Of a stretch of 18,639 nucleotides of DNA, positions 1-8,100 are shown piece after piece (positions within the stretch are counted from its first letter, which is position 1; each line of letters starts with the position of its first letter). The translations under genes and the position numbers were made by a program. The notes under the pieces are model-generated. The model had not been told where the DNA came from and searched no databases. It was given only the letters and a program-made list of their open reading frames with translations. The stretch is from assembly GCA_021777635.1 (NCBI GenBank), contig JAJYDI010000017.1:1-18639 (forward strand), given 5' to 3'. The DNA comes from Pseudomonadota bacterium (GTDB taxonomy: Bacteria; Pseudomonadota; Gammaproteobacteria; Xanthomonadales; Rhodanobacteraceae).

Positions 1-835
1 CGCCCTGCACCTTGAGGTTGATGCCGCCGCTGTCGAAGGTGATGCCCTTGCCGACCAGCGCGTAGGGCTTGGCGTCGCCGCCGCCGTTCCAGCGCAGCAC
101 GATGAGCTTGGGCGGATTGGCCGAACCGCGCGCCACCGCCAGCAGCGCGCCCATGCCGAGCGCTTCCATGTCGGCGCGTTCGAGCACCTCGAGGCTGACG
201 CCGGGATGGGTGTCGGCGATGCGTCGTGCCTCGGCGGCAAGATGCGCGGGGTTGCAGAGGTTGGGCGGCAGGTTGGCCAGCTCGCGCGCCAGCGCCACGC
301 CGGCGGCGATCCCGCGCGCCTGCTGCAGCCCGCGCGCGGCGTCGGCCGGCGCAACCAGCGACAGTGCGGCCAGCCGCGGTTCCGGATCCTTCGGCTTGAC
401 GGTGGCGGTGTAGCGATAGGTCTGGTGATCGGTGGCGAGCGCGGCGGTGCGCACGGCCCACGCGTTGTCGCGCCCGGCCACCGCGAGCTCGGGCAGGAAG
501 CTGGTGGCGGTGGTGATCGGCAGACTCTTCAGCACGCGGCCGGCCTCGGCGCAGACGCGCAGATAGCGTGCCGTGTCCAGGGCATCGGCAGCGCCGGCGC
601 CGACGACCAGCACGCGCGGTGCCCGCACGCCGGCGATGTGATGCAGCAGCGTGCTGCTGCCGGGCTTGGCGGACAGATCGCCCGCCGCCGCCAGACGGGT
701 CAGCAGGCCGCCGCTGGCGGCGTCCACGCGCTGCGCGGCCGGACTGAGCACACCGCGTTCGTGCGCGGCGACCACGATGCAGGGTGCGTCGACGCTTTCG
801 GCTTGCGCGGGACCGAGGCTGAACTCGAGGGACAT
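1..835 (-). CDS. pepA: Leucyl aminopeptidase (M17 family), N-terminal 278 residues, cut by the window edge
   Basis: This is a cytosolic zinc/manganese exopeptidase that removes N-terminal residues from peptides. In E. coli the same protein also binds DNA as an accessory factor of Xer recombination and as a carAB regulator. The reading frame runs leftward from ATG at 835 and is open to the edge. The visible part holds the macro-like N-terminal domain and the start of the catalytic domain. The motif VGKGITFDSGGINLK lies at residues 261-275, and K263, D268 and K275 correspond to metal and active-site residues K270, D275 and K282 of E. coli PepA. An AGGAG ribosome site lies 9 bases before the ATG. 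About 55% of the usual length of about 500 aa is present. It is divergent from lptF across 91 bp, a familiar gammaproteobacterial arrangement. Whether this copy has the DNA-binding role cannot be judged from the sequence. Confidence 0.95.
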   Translation of the reverse strand, partial: MSLEFSLGPAQAESVDAPCIVVAAHERGVLSPAAQRVDAASGGLLTRLAAAGDLSAKPGSSTLLHHIAGVRAPRVLVVGAGAADALDTARYLRVCAEAGRVLKSLPITTATSFLPELAVAGRDNAWAVRTAALATDHQTYRYTATVKPKDPEPRLAALSLVAPADAARGLQQARGIAAGVALARELANLPPNLCNPAHLAAEARRIADTHPGVSLEVLERADMEALGMGALLAVARGSANPPKLIVLRWNGGGDAKPYALVGKGITFDSGGINLKVQG

Positions 836-877
836 GCGGGGGAGCTCCTGGGCGGGCACGGCCGCGATGCGACCGGC

Positions 878-883
878 TAGACT
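878..883 (+). promoter_or_regulatory. Candidate -10 element for lptF
   Basis: TAGACT sits inside GGCTAGACT, about 44 bases before the lptF ATG. A nearly identical GGCTAGAAT lies upstream of purL, which supports it as a lineage-typical -10 box. I see no convincing -35 at normal spacing. Assignment to lptF is inferred from orientation and distance. Confidence 0.3.
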
Positions 884-926
884 TGGCGACTGGGCCGCGC
901 GCGGCGCGGCGGGCCTTTCATCTTAG

Positions 927-2039
927 ATGCTGCGCATCCTCGACCGCTACCTGCTGCGCGAGCTGGCGTTCGCCCTGATCGGCAGCGCTTCGCTGCTGCT
1001 GGTGGTGACCGTGGGCGGCACCCTGTCCGACGTGCTGTCGAAGGTCGCGGCCGGCCGCTATCCGGCCAGCGTGATGCTGCCGGTGCTGGGTCTGCGCGTG
1101 CTCGACGCGTTGTCGCTGCTGCTGCCGCTGGCGCTGTTTCTCGGCGTGCTGCTGGGGCTGGCGCGACTGTATCGCGACAGCGAGATGCATGTGCTGGCCT
1201 CCTCCGGCATGGGTCCGCGGGGTCTGCTGCGGCCGACCCTGCTGCTGACGCTGCCGGTGCTGGTGCTGGTGGCGCTGATCGCGTTGTGGCTGGGGCCGTG
1301 GGCCTCGCGCACGTCGCAGGCGATGGTCAATGCCGCCAACAGTTCGGTGATCGCCGCCGGACTGGCGCCGGGGCGCTTCGTCGAGTTGCCCGGACGCGGC
1401 GGCATCATGTTTGTGGATCGCATGAACGCCGCCGGCAACCGGCTCACCCAGGTATTCGTCGCCAGCGAGCGGCGTGCGCCGGACGGTCGCCCGCGCGTCG
1501 ATCTGATCACCGCCACCCGTGGCGAGCTGTATCTGGACAGCCAGGGCGGCGGTCGTTTCCTGGCCCTGTTCGACGGCCACCGCTACCAGGGTCCGCTCGG
1601 CGGCAATGCCTGGAAGCTGATGAGCTACCGGCGCAACGACATCGCCCTGTCGAATATCCAGGGTGCGCCCGATGACAGCCAGGGCACCCCGCACGACAAG
1701 ACCACCGCGCAGTTGTGGGGCTCGCCGACGCCGCCCGATCGCGCCGAGCTGACGTGGCGCCTGACCGCGCCGCTGAGCACGCTGGTGCTGGGACTGCTGG
1801 CGTTGCCGCTGGCACGGCAAGGTCCGCGCGAGCCGTTCTACGGGCGCATGCTGCTGGCGCTGCTGGCGTACCTGCTTTACTCCAATCTGCTCGGCATCGG
1901 TCGCGCCGCGATCATGCAGGGCCGCAGCATCGGTGAGTACGCGCTGTGGGGCGTGCCGCTGCTGGCGCTGGCACTGGCGCTGTGGGCGTTCGCGCGCCAG
2001 AACGCGCCGCGACGGGTGCCTGCGCGGAGGCCGGCATGA
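927..2039 (+). CDS. lptF: LPS export ABC transporter permease LptF
   Basis: LptF is one of the two inner-membrane permeases of the LptB2FGC complex, which extracts lipopolysaccharide from the inner membrane and passes it to the periplasmic Lpt bridge. The product is 370 aa, close to the usual 366 or so. It has three N-terminal membrane helices (about 14-36, 53-78 and 102-124), a periplasmic beta-jellyroll region (about 130-265) and three C-terminal helices (about 278-365). The cytoplasmic segment LYRDSEMHVLASSGMG (81-96) after helix 2 matches the conserved stretch that contacts the ATPase LptB. The ATG at 927 has no clear Shine-Dalgarno sequence, but the MLRILDRYLLREL start matches the family N-terminus. 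Its stop overlaps the lptG start (ATGA), so the two are co-translated. The partner lptB is not in the window. Confidence 0.95.
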   Translation: MLRILDRYLLRELAFALIGSASLLLVVTVGGTLSDVLSKVAAGRYPASVMLPVLGLRVLDALSLLLPLALFLGVLLGLARLYRDSEMHVLASSGMGPRGLLRPTLLLTLPVLVLVALIALWLGPWASRTSQAMVNAANSSVIAAGLAPGRFVELPGRGGIMFVDRMNAAGNRLTQVFVASERRAPDGRPRVDLITATRGELYLDSQGGGRFLALFDGHRYQGPLGGNAWKLMSYRRNDIALSNIQGAPDDSQGTPHDKTTAQLWGSPTPPDRAELTWRLTAPLSTLVLGLLALPLARQGPREPFYGRMLLALLAYLLYSNLLGIGRAAIMQGRSIGEYALWGVPLLALALALWAFARQNAPRRVPARRPA

Positions 2040-3142
2040 GCGGCTGGCACCTGCCGCTGAAGCGGGCCGACCGCGTGATCGTCGTCAGCGTGCTCGGCTC
2101 GCTGGCTCTGGTGTGGGCGTTGCTGGTCGGCTTCGATGCGTTCCTGCAGTTCGCGCGCCAGCTCGGCCAGCTCGGCCGCAACGGCTATACCCTTGCCGAC
2201 GCCGCGATCTACATCCTCTACAGCATCCCGCGGCGCATCGTCGACCTGTTCGGCAACGCGGCGCTGATCGGCGCGCTGCTGGGCCTGGGCGGCCTCGCGG
2301 CCGGCAACGAACTGACCGCATTGCGCGCCGCCGGCATGTCGCGGTTGCGCATCGGTGCCGCGGTGCTGGCGCTGGTCGCGCTGCTCAGCGTCGGGGTGCT
2401 GCTGCTGGCCGAATACGCGATGCCGCCCGCCGAGCAGCGCGCCACCGCGATCCAGCTGGCGTTGCGCGCCAGCAACATCGCCGCGACGACCTCGTCGGGC
2501 CTGTGGACGCGCGATGGCGACAGCATCGTCAACGTCAAGAGCGCGCTGGCGGTGCCCGCAGCGCACGGCGCCGACATCCGCCTGCGCGACGTGCGCATCT
2601 ACCGCCTCGACGCGCAGGGCCGCCTGCTCGAGGTGCGCCGGGCTGCGGATGCCGAGTTCCGCGGTGGCCACTGGATGCTCGATCGGGTCAGCGATACCCG
2701 TTTCGACGCGGCAGGCGCGCAGACCACGACGGCGGCGCAGGCGATCTGGCACACCCATGTCGATCCGCGCCTGCTGCGTCTGTCGGTGCTCGATCCGGAA
2801 AGCCAGTCGATCCGCGACCTGCTGCGCAATGTCCGCTATCTCAGCCGCAACGGGCAGAATCCGCAGGCCTACGCCGATGCGCTGTGGCAGCGCCTGTTCT
2901 ACCCCCTCGACGTGCTGCTGCTGGTGCTGTGCGTGCTGCCGCTGGCCTTCGGTGCCTTGCGCGCGGGCGGTTTCGGCAAGCGCCTGCTGCTGGGCCTGCT
3001 GATCGCGATCGCCTGGTTTTTCGTGCAGCGTGCCTTGATCAATCTCGGCACCGTCTATGGAATATCGGCCTGGCTGGCCAACGCGCTGCCGCTGCTGCTG
3101 CTGGCGGCGGTGGCGGCGCTCGTGCACCGGCGCACGGCCTGA
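2036..3142 (+). CDS. lptG: LPS export ABC transporter permease LptG
   Basis: LptG is the second permease of the LptB2FGC lipopolysaccharide exporter. The open frame extends further upstream, but the ATG at 2036 gives the family-like N-terminus MSGWHLPLKRADR and overlaps the lptF stop, so I chose it. The product is 368 aa, near the usual 360. Helices lie at about 13-33, 66-88 and 104-126, a periplasmic jellyroll occupies about 130-285, and three helices follow at about 288-365. The cytoplasmic motif NELTALRAAGMSRLRIG (91-107) is the characteristic LptB-coupling segment. Gene order lptF-lptG next to divergent pepA is typical of Gammaproteobacteria. The gene converges on the RDD gene 18 bp downstream. 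Confidence 0.95.
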   Translation: MSGWHLPLKRADRVIVVSVLGSLALVWALLVGFDAFLQFARQLGQLGRNGYTLADAAIYILYSIPRRIVDLFGNAALIGALLGLGGLAAGNELTALRAAGMSRLRIGAAVLALVALLSVGVLLLAEYAMPPAEQRATAIQLALRASNIAATTSSGLWTRDGDSIVNVKSALAVPAAHGADIRLRDVRIYRLDAQGRLLEVRRAADAEFRGGHWMLDRVSDTRFDAAGAQTTTAAQAIWHTHVDPRLLRLSVLDPESQSIRDLLRNVRYLSRNGQNPQAYADALWQRLFYPLDVLLLVLCVLPLAFGALRAGGFGKRLLLGLLIAIAWFFVQRALINLGTVYGISAWLANALPLLLLAAVAALVHRRTA

Positions 3143-3153
3143 GCCGGTGCGCG
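3121..3153. terminator. Hairpin spanning the lptG stop, possible bidirectional terminator
   Basis: GCACCGGC (3124-3131) pairs with GCCGGTGC (3143-3150) around an 11-base loop. Two further pairs and a wobble extend the stem to 3121/3153. It covers the last codons of lptG and sits between two convergent genes. There is no T-run on either side, so it is at best a weak or factor-assisted terminator. Confidence 0.35.
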
Positions 3154-3160
3154 CGATCCT

Positions 3161-3670
3161 TCAGTTTTCACGCAGCAGGCGGGTGCCGCTGAGGCGATCG
3201 TGCAGGGTGCGGCGGTCGCCGTCGGGCAGCGCCGCGGCATAGTCCGCGCCCCAGGCCAGCAGCATCGCCACCAGCAGCCAGCGCGGTTCGAGCAGCGGGC
3301 CGAACGCCAGCAGCAGCAGCGGCGAGGCCGCGGCCGCGAAGCGGGCCAGCGCCTGCCGCAGGGTGACGCGGCCGGCGTCGGCGACCACCCGCATGCGCCA
3401 CGCGCGCGCGCCCAGGGTCTGGCCGCCGCGCAGCCATGACCAGACGAAATACGCCGCCAGCGCGGTCAACTGCAGCAGGGGATACCAGGCCGGCGCGTGG
3501 GCGTGCCCGTCGCGGATGGCGATCAGCCGGCCGCCGGTGGCCAGTTGCGCCAGCAGCCCCACCACCAGCACGATCGCCAGCGACGTCAGCAAGTCGTAGA
3601 ACAGCGCGGTCAGGCGTACGGCGAAAGGGCAGGGTCCTAACGGGCGGCCGGGCATTGCATCAGGGGTCAT
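3161..3670 (-). CDS. RDD-family small integral membrane protein
   Basis: The product is 169 aa with about four hydrophobic segments (near 24-45, 64-81, 112-126 and 131-147). The RDD domain name comes from conserved Arg and Asp residues, and here they appear as R19 and D26 in RLTALFYDLL and D158 in LHDRLSGTRLL. The segment GGQTLGARAWRMRVV (82-96) is the usual conserved loop after the second helix. The molecular function of most RDD proteins is unknown; some have been linked to ion or solute transport. The start at 3670 lacks a good ribosome site, and a second ATG at residue 6 is possible. The gene is convergent with lptG and divergent from xerD, a placement I believe recurs in Xanthomonadales. 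Confidence 0.85.
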   Translation of the reverse strand: MTPDAMPGRPLGPCPFAVRLTALFYDLLTSLAIVLVVGLLAQLATGGRLIAIRDGHAHAPAWYPLLQLTALAAYFVWSWLRGGQTLGARAWRMRVVADAGRVTLRQALARFAAAASPLLLLAFGPLLEPRWLLVAMLLAWGADYAAALPDGDRRTLHDRLSGTRLLREN

Positions 3671-3691
3671 GGTGTTGTCGTGAGTGGGAGG

Positions 3692-3705
3692 AAGTCAGGT
3701 GACTT
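3692..3705. promoter_or_regulatory. Operator-like palindrome between the divergent RDD and xerD genes
   Basis: AAGTCA-GG-TGACTT is a perfect 6+6 inverted repeat with a 2-bp centre. It lies in the 68-bp gap between the two divergent starts. Position and symmetry suit a dimeric regulator, but no family is recognised and chance is possible. Confidence 0.3.
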
Positions 3706-3738
3706 GCCGGCGGCGGCGGAGCCGGCGAGCATGCTCGC

Positions 3739-4656
3739 ATGGACAGCACCACCGTCATCGCCGCGGCCGATCGCGCCAGCATCGACGCCTTTCTCGAACG
3801 CGCCTGGTCCGAGGACGGCTTGGCCGCATTGACGCTGGCCGCCTACCGCAACGATCTCGAGAGTTATGCGCGCTGGCTGGCCGCGCGCGACATGCGTCTG
3901 CTCGATGCCGGTCGTGAGGACATTTTCCGCTATCTCGCGGCTCGCGGGGCGGCAGGCATCAAGGCGCGCAGTAATGCGCGGCTGCTGTCGGCACTGCGCC
4001 GCTACTATGCCCAGCGCACACGCAGCGAGCCGGCCTTCGTCGATCCGACCCTGCTGCTGGATCCGCCGCGGCTGCCGCGCGGCCTGCCCAAGGCGCTCAG
4101 CGAGCGCGAGATCGAGGCCCTGCTGGCCGCGCCCGACGTCGCCACGCCGCTGGGCCTGCGCGACCGCTGCCTGCTCGAACTGATGTACGCCGCCGGCCTG
4201 CGCGTGAGCGAACTGGTCGGCTTGCCGCTGGCGGCGCTCAACCTGCGCCAGGGCGTGCTGCGCGTCACCGGCAAGGGTGGCAAGGACCGTCTGGTGCCGG
4301 TCGGCGAGGTGGCGCAGGACTGGATCGAGCGCTACCTCGCCAGCGCGCGACCGCTGCTGGCGCGCGGCGGCCAGCCCGCGGCGCTGCTGCTGACCCGGCG
4401 CGGCAGCGGCATGACCCGGCAGATGGCGTGGACGCTGATCAAGCGCCACGCGCGGACCGCCGGCATCCCGGCTTCGCGCATCTCCCCGCATGTGCTGCGG
4501 CATTCGTTCGCCACCCATCTGCTCAACCACGGCGCCGACCTGCGCGCGCTGCAGATGCTGCTCGGCCATCGCACGCTGTCGACCACCCAGATTTACACCC
4601 TGGTCGCGCGCGAAGGCCTCAAGCGCCTGCACGCCGCCCACCATCCACGGGGGTGA
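3739..4656 (+). CDS. xerD: Tyrosine site-specific recombinase XerD
   Basis: XerD works with XerC at the chromosomal dif site to resolve chromosome dimers under FtsK control. The product is 305 aa (E. coli 298). A SAM-like N-terminal DNA-binding domain occupies about 13-100 and the catalytic domain about 115-300. All tyrosine-recombinase residues are visible: R155 in GLRVSEL, K179 in TGKGGKDR, H251 and R254 in HVLRHSFATHLL, H277 in LLGHRTLSTTQIYT, and the nucleophile Y286. I call it XerD rather than XerC from the overall match (for example the LLGHRTLSTTQIYT block) and the neighbourhood; XerC is the main alternative. The ATG at 3739 has a weak GAG 9 bases upstream. A long hairpin starts immediately after the stop. 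PepA, an accessory factor of plasmid Xer recombination in E. coli, is encoded nearby, but I see no dif-like site. Confidence 0.92.
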   Translation: MDSTTVIAAADRASIDAFLERAWSEDGLAALTLAAYRNDLESYARWLAARDMRLLDAGREDIFRYLAARGAAGIKARSNARLLSALRRYYAQRTRSEPAFVDPTLLLDPPRLPRGLPKALSEREIEALLAAPDVATPLGLRDRCLLELMYAAGLRVSELVGLPLAALNLRQGVLRVTGKGGKDRLVPVGEVAQDWIERYLASARPLLARGGQPAALLLTRRGSGMTRQMAWTLIKRHARTAGIPASRISPHVLRHSFATHLLNHGADLRALQMLLGHRTLSTTQIYTLVAREGLKRLHAAHHPRG

Positions 4657-4702
4657 GGCGCCGCGTTTACGCGATGCCATGAATGGCATCGCGTGCGGCG
4701 CC
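4657..4702. repeat. Long hairpin directly after xerD (core CCATGAATGG)
   Basis: The inner arms GCGATGCCAT (4671-4680) and ATGGCATCGC (4683-4692) are perfectly complementary, with two more pairs outward (4669-4670/4693-4694). After a four-base bulge, GGCGCCGC (4657-4664) pairs with GCGGCGCC (4695-4702). The result is about 20 base pairs beginning at the first base after the xerD stop. No T-run follows. It could stabilise or end the xerD transcript, or be the left boundary of the repeat block that follows. Confidence 0.75.
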
Positions 4703-4706
4703 GAAC

Positions 4707-4729
4707 GCCCGAGGCAGGAAGCCTCGGGC
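4707..4729. repeat. Perfect 9-bp hairpin at the left edge of the tandem array
   Basis: GCCCGAGGC (4707-4715), loop AGGAA, GCCTCGGGC (4721-4729). The right arm is the first nine bases of the first 105-bp repeat unit. The left arm occurs only once, so only the first unit can form this hairpin. It competes with the unit's own internal stem. There is no T-tract. Confidence 0.7.
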
Positions 4730-5064
4730 CGGGTTGCGTGGTGAGCGCAGGATGCGCGAGCCCGCAACGGCCCGCGCGCGCAGCGCGCGGTGGTCGGACT
4801 GCGGGCAGCGTTCGTCGAAGCCGACGCCTCGGGCCGGGTTGCGTGGTGAGCGCAGGATGCGCGAGCCCGCAACGGCCCGCGCGCGCAGCGCGCGGTGGTC
4901 GGACTGCGGGCAGCGTTCGTCGAAGCCGACGCCTCGGGCCGGGTTGCGTGGTGAGCGCAGGATGCGCGAGCCCGCAACGGCCCGCGCGCGCAGCGCGCGG
5001 TGGCCGGGCTGCGGGCAGCGTTCGTCGAAGCCGACGCCTCGGGCCGGGTTGCGTGGTGAGCGCA
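4721..5064. repeat. Tandem array: 3 full copies plus a 29-bp partial copy of a 105-bp palindrome-rich unit
   Basis: Units start at 4721, 4826, 4931 and 5036 (truncated at 5064). Copies 1 and 2 are identical by eye; copy 3 differs at two bases. Each unit can fold strongly. In copy 1, CGGGCC (4725-4730) pairs with GGCCCG (4769-4774), GTTGCG (4733-4738) with CGCAAC (4763-4768), and GCGCA (4745-4749) with TGCGC (4753-4757) over a GGA loop. A separate hairpin is CCGCGCGC (4772-4779), GCA, GCGCGCGG (4783-4790). Because 105 is divisible by three, several frames on both strands stay open, giving repeat-encoded spurious ORFs with no credible start or family. There are no spacers, so it is not CRISPR. 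It resembles a REP/BIME-type extragenic element; function unknown. Confidence 0.93.
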
Positions 5065-5070
5065 TCCGTG

Positions 5071-5090
5071 CGCCGCCATGAATGGCGGCG
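5071..5090. repeat. Right flanking hairpin with the same CCATGAATGG core
   Basis: CGCCGCCAT (5071-5079), GA, ATGGCGGCG (5082-5090) is a perfect inverted repeat. Its centre CCATGAATGG (5076-5085) is identical to that of the hairpin at 4677-4686 on the other side of the array, while the outer stem bases differ. Compensated stems around a fixed core suggest a real structural element, not chance. Confidence 0.7.
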
Positions 5091-5124
5091 TGCCAGGCCC
5101 CGATGCGGCGCGAGCAGTCCCGAT

Positions 5125-5156
5125 TTGACGGCTACCGGCGGTGATTGGGCTAGAAT
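5125..5156 (+). promoter_or_regulatory. Candidate sigma70-type promoter for purL
   Basis: TTGACG (5125-5130) resembles a -35 box and TAGAAT (5151-5156) a -10 box. The 20-bp spacer is longer than ideal, so the -35 may be unused. The expected start near 5163 would give a leader of about 27 bases before the purL ATG. I recognise no PurR operator. Confidence 0.45.
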
Positions 5157-5189
5157 GGCCGATTCCATCGCTCGGCAGCGGTCCCGCGC

Positions 5190-8100
5190 ATGATCGTCCT
5201 TGACGGGCAGAGCGCCCTTTCGCCGTTTCGTCTCGATCGTCTGAATGCGCGCCTGGAGGCGGTCCACCGCGGGCTGCGCGCGCGCGCGGCGTGGTTCGTG
5301 TACATCCTCGATGCAAGCGCGATCACCGATCCGCGCACCCGCGAGGAGCTGTGCACGATCCTCGAGGCACACGCCGCCGCGCCGGCGCCGGCCACGCTGT
5401 GGGTGGTGCCGCGCCTGGGCACGGTGTCGCCGTGGTCGTCCAAGGCCAGCGACATCCTGCGCGGCGCCGGCCTCGATCTCGGTCGCGTCGAGCGCGGCGT
5501 GGCCTATCATCTCGACGCGCTGCCGCTGGCCGGCAGTCCCGAGCATGCCGCGGCGCTGGCGGCGCTGCACGATCGAATGACGCAGTCGGTGCTGACGAAC
5601 CTCGATCAGGCCAGCGGGCTGTTCCTGCACGGCCGCGCGGGGGCGCTGGGCCGCATCGCGCTCGGCGCCGACCCGGAGGCGGCCCTGGCAGCGGCCAATC
5701 GCGCGCTGGGTCTCGCGCTCGCCGCCGACGAGATCGCCTATCTCGCCGCGCGCTACGCCGAGCTGGGCCGCGATCCGACCGACGCCGAGTTGATGATGTT
5801 CGCGCAGGCCAACTCCGAGCATTGCCGGCACAAGGTGTTCAACGCCACATGGACCGTGGACGGCGAGCCGGCGCCGCAGACGCTGTTCCAGATGATCAAG
5901 CACACGCATGCCGCGGCGCCGGCACACACGCTCTCGGCGTACAAGGACAATGCCGCGGTGATCGCCGGCCATCGCGGCCGACGTCTGTTCGCCGATGCCG
6001 ACGGTGTCTGGCGCGCGCACGAGGAGGACATCCCCTACGCGATCAAGGTCGAAACCCACAACCATCCGACCGCGATCGCGCCGTGGGCCGGCGCCGCCAC
6101 CGGTGCCGGCGGCGAGATCCGCGACGAGGGTGCGGTCGGCCGCGGCGGCAAGCCGAAGGCCGGGCTGAGCGGCTTTTCGGTGTCGCATCTGCGCATTCCC
6201 GGATTGCCGCGGGCGTGGGAAGGCGAGCGTCCGCTGCCGCAGCGTTTCGCCAGCGCGTTCGAGATCATGCGCGACGGCCCGCTCGGTGCGGCCGCCTTCA
6301 ACAACGAGTTCGGCCGCCCGGTTCTCGGCGGCTACTTCCGCAGCTTCGAGCAGGAGACCGGCGAAGCCGGCGTGCGCCGCGGTTACGACAAGCCGATCAT
6401 GATCGCCGGCGGCCTGGCCAATCTGCGGCGCGTGCATGTCGAAAAGCGGCATCTGCAGCCAGGCGACGCGGTGGTCGTGCTGGGGGGGCCGGCATTGCTG
6501 ATCGGCCTCGGCGGTGGCGCGGCGTCATCACTGGCTTCCGGCGCATCGAGCACCGAGCTCGACTTCGCCTCGGTGCAGCGCGACAACGCCGAGATGCAGC
6601 GTCGTTGCCAGGAGGTGATCGATGCCGCCTGCGCGCGCGGCGCGGATACTCCGATCGTCGCCGTGCATGACGTCGGTGCCGGCGGACTGTCCAATGCCAT
6701 CCCCGAGCTGCTCAATGATTCCGGCGTCGGCGGCCGCATCGACCTGGCGCGGGTGCCCTGCGACGATCCCTCGCTGTCGCCGATGCAGCTGTGGTGCAAC
6801 GAGGCGCAGGAACGCTACGTGCTCGGCGTGCGCCCGGCCGATCTGCCCGCGTTCACGGCGTTGTGCGCGCGCGAGCGCTGCCCGCATGCGGTGGTCGGCG
6901 CGGCGACCGCCGAGCGTCAGCTGGTGGTCAGCGATTCGCGCAGCGGCATCACGGCGATCGATTTCGAGCTCGACCTGCTGTTCGGCAAGCCGCCGCGCAT
7001 GCATCGCGACGCCGTGCGCATCAAGCCGCGCGTCGATCTGGTGCCGGATCTTTCCGGCATCGCCCTCGATGACGCGGTGCAGCGCGTGCTGCGCCTGCCC
7101 GCGGTCGGCAGCAAGTCGTTCCTGGTCACCATCGGCGACCGCAGCGTCGGCGGCCTGTGCGCGCGCGATCCGATGGTCGGGCCGTGGCAGGTGCCGGTCG
7201 CCGACTGCGCGGTGACCCTGCTGGATTTCGAGGGTTACGCGGGCGAGGCGATGGCGCTCGCCGAGCGCGCGCCGCTGGCGCTGCTGGGCGGCGCCTCGGC
7301 GGCGCGCATCACCGTCGGCGAGGCGATCACCAATCTGGCCGCGGCGCCGGTGGCCGAACTCGGCGAGGTGCGGCTGTCGGCCAACTGGATGGCGGCGGTC
7401 GGCCACCCCGGCGAGGACGCCGCGCTGTACGACGCGGTGCAGGCGGTCGGCGAGCTGTGTCCCGTGCTCGGCATCTCGGTGCCGGTGGGCAAGGACTCGC
7501 TGTCGATGCAGGCGGTGTGGCAGGACGCCGAGCAGGGCGAGCAGCGCAGCGTGGCGCCGGTGTCGCTGGTGGTCAGCGCGTTCGCGCGCGTCGCCGACGT
7601 GCGCCGCACGCTGACGCCGCGCCTGCGCCTGGACCAGGGCGACAGCGAGCTGTGGCTGCTCGATCTCGGCGGCGGTCGCGACCGGCTCGGCGAATCGGCG
7701 CTGATGCAGGTGTTCAACCGCGGCGGCGGCGTGCCGCCCGACCTCGACCAGCCGCAGCGGCTGCGCGCGTTTTTCGCGTTCATCCAGCAGGCGCGCGCGC
7801 AGGGCCTGCTGCTGGCCTATCACGACCGCTCCGACGGCGGCGTCATCGTCACCCTGCTGGAGATGGCCTTCGCCGGACACTGCGGCCTCGAGATCCGCCT
7901 CGACGGCTGGGGCGAGGCGATGCTGCGCGCGCTGTTCAACGAGGAGCTGGGCGCGGTGCTGCAGGCGCAGGTACAGCACGCCGAGCGCCTGACCGCGCTG
8001 GCCGCGGCGCACGGCCTGGGCGAGATCCTGCATCGCATCGGGCGGCCGAAGGAGAAGCTCGGCATCAAGCTGTTTCTCGGCGGCGAAACGATCGCCCGCT

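Noticed and set aside
1877..3127. 416-codon minus-strand frame opposite lptG
   Set aside because: Low-complexity Gln/Arg/Ala translation with no domain, antisense to lptG, which has clear family features.
4721..5064. CRISPR array
   Set aside because: The repeats are directly contiguous 105-bp units with no unique spacers, and no cas genes are present.
4657..5189. A dif recombination site near xerD
   Set aside because: No stretch resembles the 28-bp dif layout with XerC/XerD half-sites, and the palindromes here are GC-rich and much longer.
4593..6452. Long minus-strand frames (619 and 549 codons) reaching through the tandem array, with internally repeated protein sequence
   Set aside because: Open only because the 105-bp unit is a multiple of three. 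They overlap purL and xerD and have no recognisable start or family.
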